NCBI GenBank assembly: GCA_031254445.1
Contig: JAIRUL010000249.1
Coordinates: forward strand, 1-7,646
DNA from: Chitinispirillales bacterium
GTDB taxonomy: Bacteria; Fibrobacterota; Chitinivibrionia; Chitinivibrionales; Chitinispirillaceae
Reading direction: 5' to 3'
Length of the DNA stretch: 7,646 bases
Shown here: positions 5,416-7,646 of the stretch, piece after piece
Layout of the letters: every line of letters begins with the position of its first letter
How positions within the stretch are numbered: the stretch's first letter is position 1
Position numbers and translations under genes: made by a program
Notes under the pieces: model-generated
The model's database searches: none
Told to the model about the DNA's origin: nothing
Seen by the model: the letters and a program-made list of their open reading frames with translations, nothing else

Positions 5416-7008
5416 AAACATCGCCGTGGCAATCGAAAAATAGATCACCACCCCCACAATGTCCGCGATGCTTGCGACTAAGGGCGAACTCGCCATCGCC
5501 GGGTCTTTTTTGAACATGCTTAAGACAAACGGCAGCGACATCCCTATAAGGCTGCCGGTTATCACTATCATAAACATAGAGAGCGAGACCACTGCGGCTA
5601 GTTTTATCCCGTCTCTGGCTATGCCGAGGAGCGCCACGGCGGCGGCCATTACGGCTGCTAGGGAGGCGGCGACCGTCATCTCTTTTAGCAGCATTTTCCC
5701 CCAGTCTTTCATTTTTACGTCCCCCGTCGCGAGCGCGCGGACCATCAGCGTCGCGGACTGCGAGCCGGCGTTGCCGCCGCTGCCTATAAGGAGGGTCAAA
5801 AAGAAGACGAGCGCTACTTTGGCCTGAATCGTAGCCTCGAAGAACGAGAGCGCGGCGCCGGAGAAGACGCTCATGAAGACTAAGAGGACAAGCCACACTA
5901 TCCTCCTTCTGTAAAGGAGGGTAACCGGCGCCCCTTTCAGGTCGTCTATGGCCCCGTCCTCCGACAAAACACTGACGGCGCCGATGCGGTGGAAGTCTTC
6001 GGTCGCGTGGGTCTCGGCTATGTCCATTAGGTCGTCTACCGTTACTATGCCGAGTATTATGCCGGCGCTGTCGACTACCGGCAGCGCGAAGTAGTTGTAC
6101 TTTTTGATCATCTCCACCGCTTTCTTTTGGCTCTCGGTGGCGGATATGGCGATGAAGTTGTAGTCCATGACCTCCTGAATCTCCACGTCGGGGTCTAGCA
6201 TGATGAGCTTGCTTAACGGCATGTCGTCTATGAGCCTTCCGGCGGAGTCGGTGATGTAGACTACGTTTATGGTCTCGCTGTCGCGCCCGAAAGTGCGGAT
6301 GTGCTCGAGCGCCTGCCGCACCGTCCACCGCTCCTTGACAAAGACGATGTTGGGGGTCATTATTCTGCCCACGCTGTCTTCGGGGTAGCCTAAAAGCTCG
6401 CGCGTGAGCTTGAGGTCTTGCGGGCTGAGGAGGTTTAGGAGCTTGCGCGTCATGGAGGCCGGCATCTCGTCCATGAGCGCGGTGCGGTCGTCGGGGTCTA
6501 AATCGGCGAGGAGGTTGCGTATCTCGGTGTTTGTCAGGTCGGTTAGGAGCTCGTCTTGGATAGCCGCCGACAGCTCGGAAAAGACATCCGCCGCGAAGTG
6601 CCGCGGCAGGAACCGGACGACGAGCACCCGCTGCGCCCCCGAAATGCGGTTGATGAAGTCCGCGACCTCCGGCGGCGGCCAAGAAGAAAGCTCTCGGCGC
6701 AAATCAATCCACTTGCGTTCCTCCACAAGCGCCATAACGTCGGCAAACACAACATCGGGGTCTTCTTCATCAACGTCAATAGGGCTGGACACATCGATGC
6801 CGTCCTTTAGCGCGTGGGCTGACGTATCAATGCCATTGCCGGCGGGGGATGTATCAATGCCGTCATCGCTATGTATTTGGCCGGATGCATCGATACCGCC
6901 TTCGGGCGCGGCGCTCATAGCGAGGGCGAGGGCGTTTGCGTCGAGCTCCCTTGTCTCGTCGTAGGCCTCTTCGGTATTGTCGGTATCGCTGCCCCAGTCG
7001 GCCATCAT
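5410..7008 (-). CDS. mgtE: MgtE-family magnesium channel/transporter with N-terminal repeat extension
   Basis: A 532-residue inner-membrane Mg2+ channel/transporter. Residues 1-85 are an acidic extension with GID repeats that is not part of the usual protein. The cytosolic MgtE N domain follows (about 86-215), then two CBS domains (about 217-275 and 280-335), which in the family sense Mg2+ and gate the pore. The membrane part (about 368-530) has five likely helices. It contains family motifs in modified form: IGSGGNAGSQSATLMVRAL near 408, and DPAMASSPLVASIADIVG at 502-519, where D516 matches the pore aspartate of the Thermus channel. The total is longer than the usual 450 or so residues because of the extension. 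Two tandem ATGs follow GAGGAG: the first at 3 nt (7008), the second at 6 nt (7005). The second has the better spacing and may be used. The gene is convergent with tkt and divergent from the MATE gene. No Mg2+ riboswitch fits in the short leader. The call is very firm. Confidence 0.96.
   Translation of the reverse strand: MMADWGSDTDNTEEAYDETRELDANALALAMSAAPEGGIDASGQIHSDDGIDTSPAGNGIDTSAHALKDGIDVSSPIDVDEEDPDVVFADVMALVEERKWIDLRRELSSWPPPEVADFINRISGAQRVLVVRFLPRHFAADVFSELSAAIQDELLTDLTNTEIRNLLADLDPDDRTALMDEMPASMTRKLLNLLSPQDLKLTRELLGYPEDSVGRIMTPNIVFVKERWTVRQALEHIRTFGRDSETINVVYITDSAGRLIDDMPLSKLIMLDPDVEIQEVMDYNFIAISATESQKKAVEMIKKYNYFALPVVDSAGIILGIVTVDDLMDIAETHATEDFHRIGAVSVLSEDGAIDDLKGAPVTLLYRRRIVWLVLLVFMSVFSGAALSFFEATIQAKVALVFFLTLLIGSGGNAGSQSATLMVRALATGDVKMKDWGKMLLKEMTVAASLAAVMAAAVALLGIARDGIKLAAVVSLSMFMIVITGSLIGMSLPFVLSMFKKDPAMASSPLVASIADIVGVVIYFSIATAMFR
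6787..6897 (-). repeat. Four GID(A/T/V)S repeats in the MgtE N-terminal extension
   Basis: The pentapeptide GID-A/T/V-S occurs four times, at residues 38, 50, 59 and 70, with spacings of 12, 9 and 11 residues, followed by a related PIDVDEED. The DNA units are related but not identical (for example GGCATTGATAC and GGTATCGATGC), so this is an old or selected repeat rather than a fresh duplication. The segment is acidic and rich in glycine, serine and proline, and probably disordered. I do not recognise its function. Confidence 0.75.
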
Positions 7009-7011
7009 CCG

Positions 7012-7016
7012 CTCCT
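7012..7016 (-). promoter_or_regulatory. Ribosome-binding site of mgtE
   Basis: AGGAG (7016-7012 on the minus strand, within GAGGAG) lies 3 nt before the first ATG (7008) and 6 nt before the second (7005). The spacing favours the second ATG, which would shorten the protein by one residue. Confidence 0.6.
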
Positions 7017-7035
7017 CATTGTGGCGTATTATGTA

Positions 7036-7064
7036 AATATAATTTATGATAGAGCTTGCATCAA
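7036..7064 (-). promoter_or_regulatory. Putative mgtE promoter
   Basis: On the minus strand the -35 box is TTGATG (7064-7059) and the -10 box is TATATT (7041-7036), 17 nt apart. Transcription would start near 7029, only about 20 nt before the ATG. The segment CATAAATTATATTT (7048-7035) is identical to the transketolase promoter segment at 3212-3225. Confidence 0.5.
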
Positions 7065-7078
7065 TACTGTAAAAAAAT

Positions 7079-7108
7079 TTGATTCCGGCCTTGATTTTTA
7101 ATTATATT
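7079..7108 (+). promoter_or_regulatory. Putative promoter of the MATE-family gene
   Basis: The -35 box is TTGATT (7079-7084). A 17-nt spacer leads to TTATATT (7102-7108), or an 18-nt spacer to TATATT, the same layout as the transketolase promoter. Its -35 box lies only 14 nt from the -35 box of the divergent mgtE promoter. The predicted start near 7115 falls after the in-frame ATG at 7111, which supports the ATG at 7156 as the translation start. Confidence 0.45.
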
Positions 7109-7155
7109 GTATGCGGTTTGTTGTCGCTAAACACAATGAAATAAAATCAAAATCC

Positions 7156-7646
7156 ATGCAACACGAAGAGCCACGCCCCGTCCCCATCCTCACCGACCCG
7201 AGCACTATCGGCATAGAGCCCGACACCCACATACCCATAATCGCCGACGCCGAGCCCCGGCCCCCCGGTATCGACCGCACCCAACTCTCGCTCCTCCACT
7301 TAGCCTGGCCGCTCCTAATAGAGAACGTTATCCGCGTGGCCATCACCAGCGCCGACGTGATAATGCTGCGCTACTACTCCGAAGAGGCTGTCGCGGCCAC
7401 GGGGCTTATTACGCAGTTCGTCTTCTTCATAAACCTGCTCTACCTGATGGTGGCCTCCGGCGCGAGCATCCTGATCTCGCAGAACCTCGGCGCGCACAAT
7501 GCCGCCGCCGCAGGGCGCGTGGCAATGGGGAGCATCGTCCTCTCGGCGGCGTTCTCCGTGCTTTTGAGCGCCGCGCTGTGCCTCGGCGCCGAGAGCATCG
7601 TGGCGTTCTACACGCTCGACCCGCTTGTGCATAGGTACGCGATGGA
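7156..7646 (+). CDS. MATE-family multidrug/cation efflux transporter, N-terminal part (cut by window edge)
   Basis: The first 163 codons of an open frame that runs off the right edge. Residues 1-45 form a proline-rich, acidic cytoplasmic tail. The membrane part then begins with LSLLHLAWPLLIENVIRVAI (residues 44-63), followed by SADVIMLRYYSEEAVAATGL and GASILISQNLGAHNAAAAGR (residues 102-121), the typical first helices and loop of the MATE family (MatE domain). Three likely membrane helices are visible, at about 48-72, 82-106 and 123-146. Family members export drugs or metabolites using a Na+ or H+ gradient; the substrate cannot be read from sequence. An in-frame ATG at 7111 would add 15 residues, but neither ATG has a good ribosome site, and 7111 lies before the predicted transcription start. 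The gene is divergent from mgtE. The family is fairly firm from these motifs. A related polysaccharide-exporter family is less likely because of the SQNLGA loop. Confidence 0.88.
   Translation, partial: MQHEEPRPVPILTDPSTIGIEPDTHIPIIADAEPRPPGIDRTQLSLLHLAWPLLIENVIRVAITSADVIMLRYYSEEAVAATGLITQFVFFINLLYLMVASGASILISQNLGAHNAAAAGRVAMGSIVLSAAFSVLLSAALCLGAESIVAFYTLDPLVHRYAM

Noticed and set aside
5414..6682. 422-codon minus-strand frame overlapping mgtE in another frame
   Set aside because: It is an arginine- and proline-rich low-complexity translation without a fold or membrane segments, while the overlapping mgtE frame shows all family motifs.
7009..7155. Mg2+-sensing riboswitch (M-box or similar) before mgtE
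   Set aside because: The predicted mgtE leader is only about 20 nt, and the whole 147-nt gap is AT-rich and shared with a divergent promoter, so there is no room for the structured RNA.

Overview
The window holds six protein-coding genes and no RNA gene, CRISPR array or insertion sequence that I can support. Coding DNA is GC-rich and the gaps between genes are AT-rich. The transketolase resembles the Bacteroidetes-type family rather than the E. coli type. The HD-GYP, FIST and PAS-kinase genes are typical of motile or biofilm-forming diderm bacteria. I cannot name the species. A diderm, possibly anaerobic host is a guess from these families only.

Left part (1-2982, minus strand): a tightly packed three-gene signalling operon. 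In transcription order it encodes a response regulator with an HD-GYP cyclic-di-GMP phosphodiesterase, a stand-alone FIST-domain sensor, and a soluble coiled-coil/PAS histidine kinase cut off by the window edge just after its phospho-acceptor histidine. The junctions are 0 and 1 nt. This order resembles the NosP (FIST) / NahK / c-di-GMP response-regulator systems described in Legionella, Vibrio and Pseudomonas. The likely pathway is ligand, FIST protein, kinase, phosphorylated regulator, then c-di-GMP breakdown.

Middle (about 2983-3279): a divergent control region. It carries an imperfect 82-bp inverted repeat with perfect 14-bp outer arms, a minus-strand promoter for the signalling operon, a plus-strand promoter for transketolase with a C7 tract in its spacer, and a 7-bp inverted repeat touching both promoters. 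Transketolase (3280-5379, plus) is a complete, apparently active enzyme of the non-oxidative pentose phosphate pathway.

Right part: mgtE (5410-7008, minus) converges on transketolase across 30 nt. It encodes a Mg2+ channel/transporter with an unusual repeat-bearing N-terminal extension. A 147-nt divergent gap with back-to-back promoters separates it from a MATE-family efflux gene (7156 onward, plus) that runs off the right edge. Three of the four proposed promoters share a TTGAT(T/G) -35 and a TTATATT -10, which suggests the housekeeping sigma factor.
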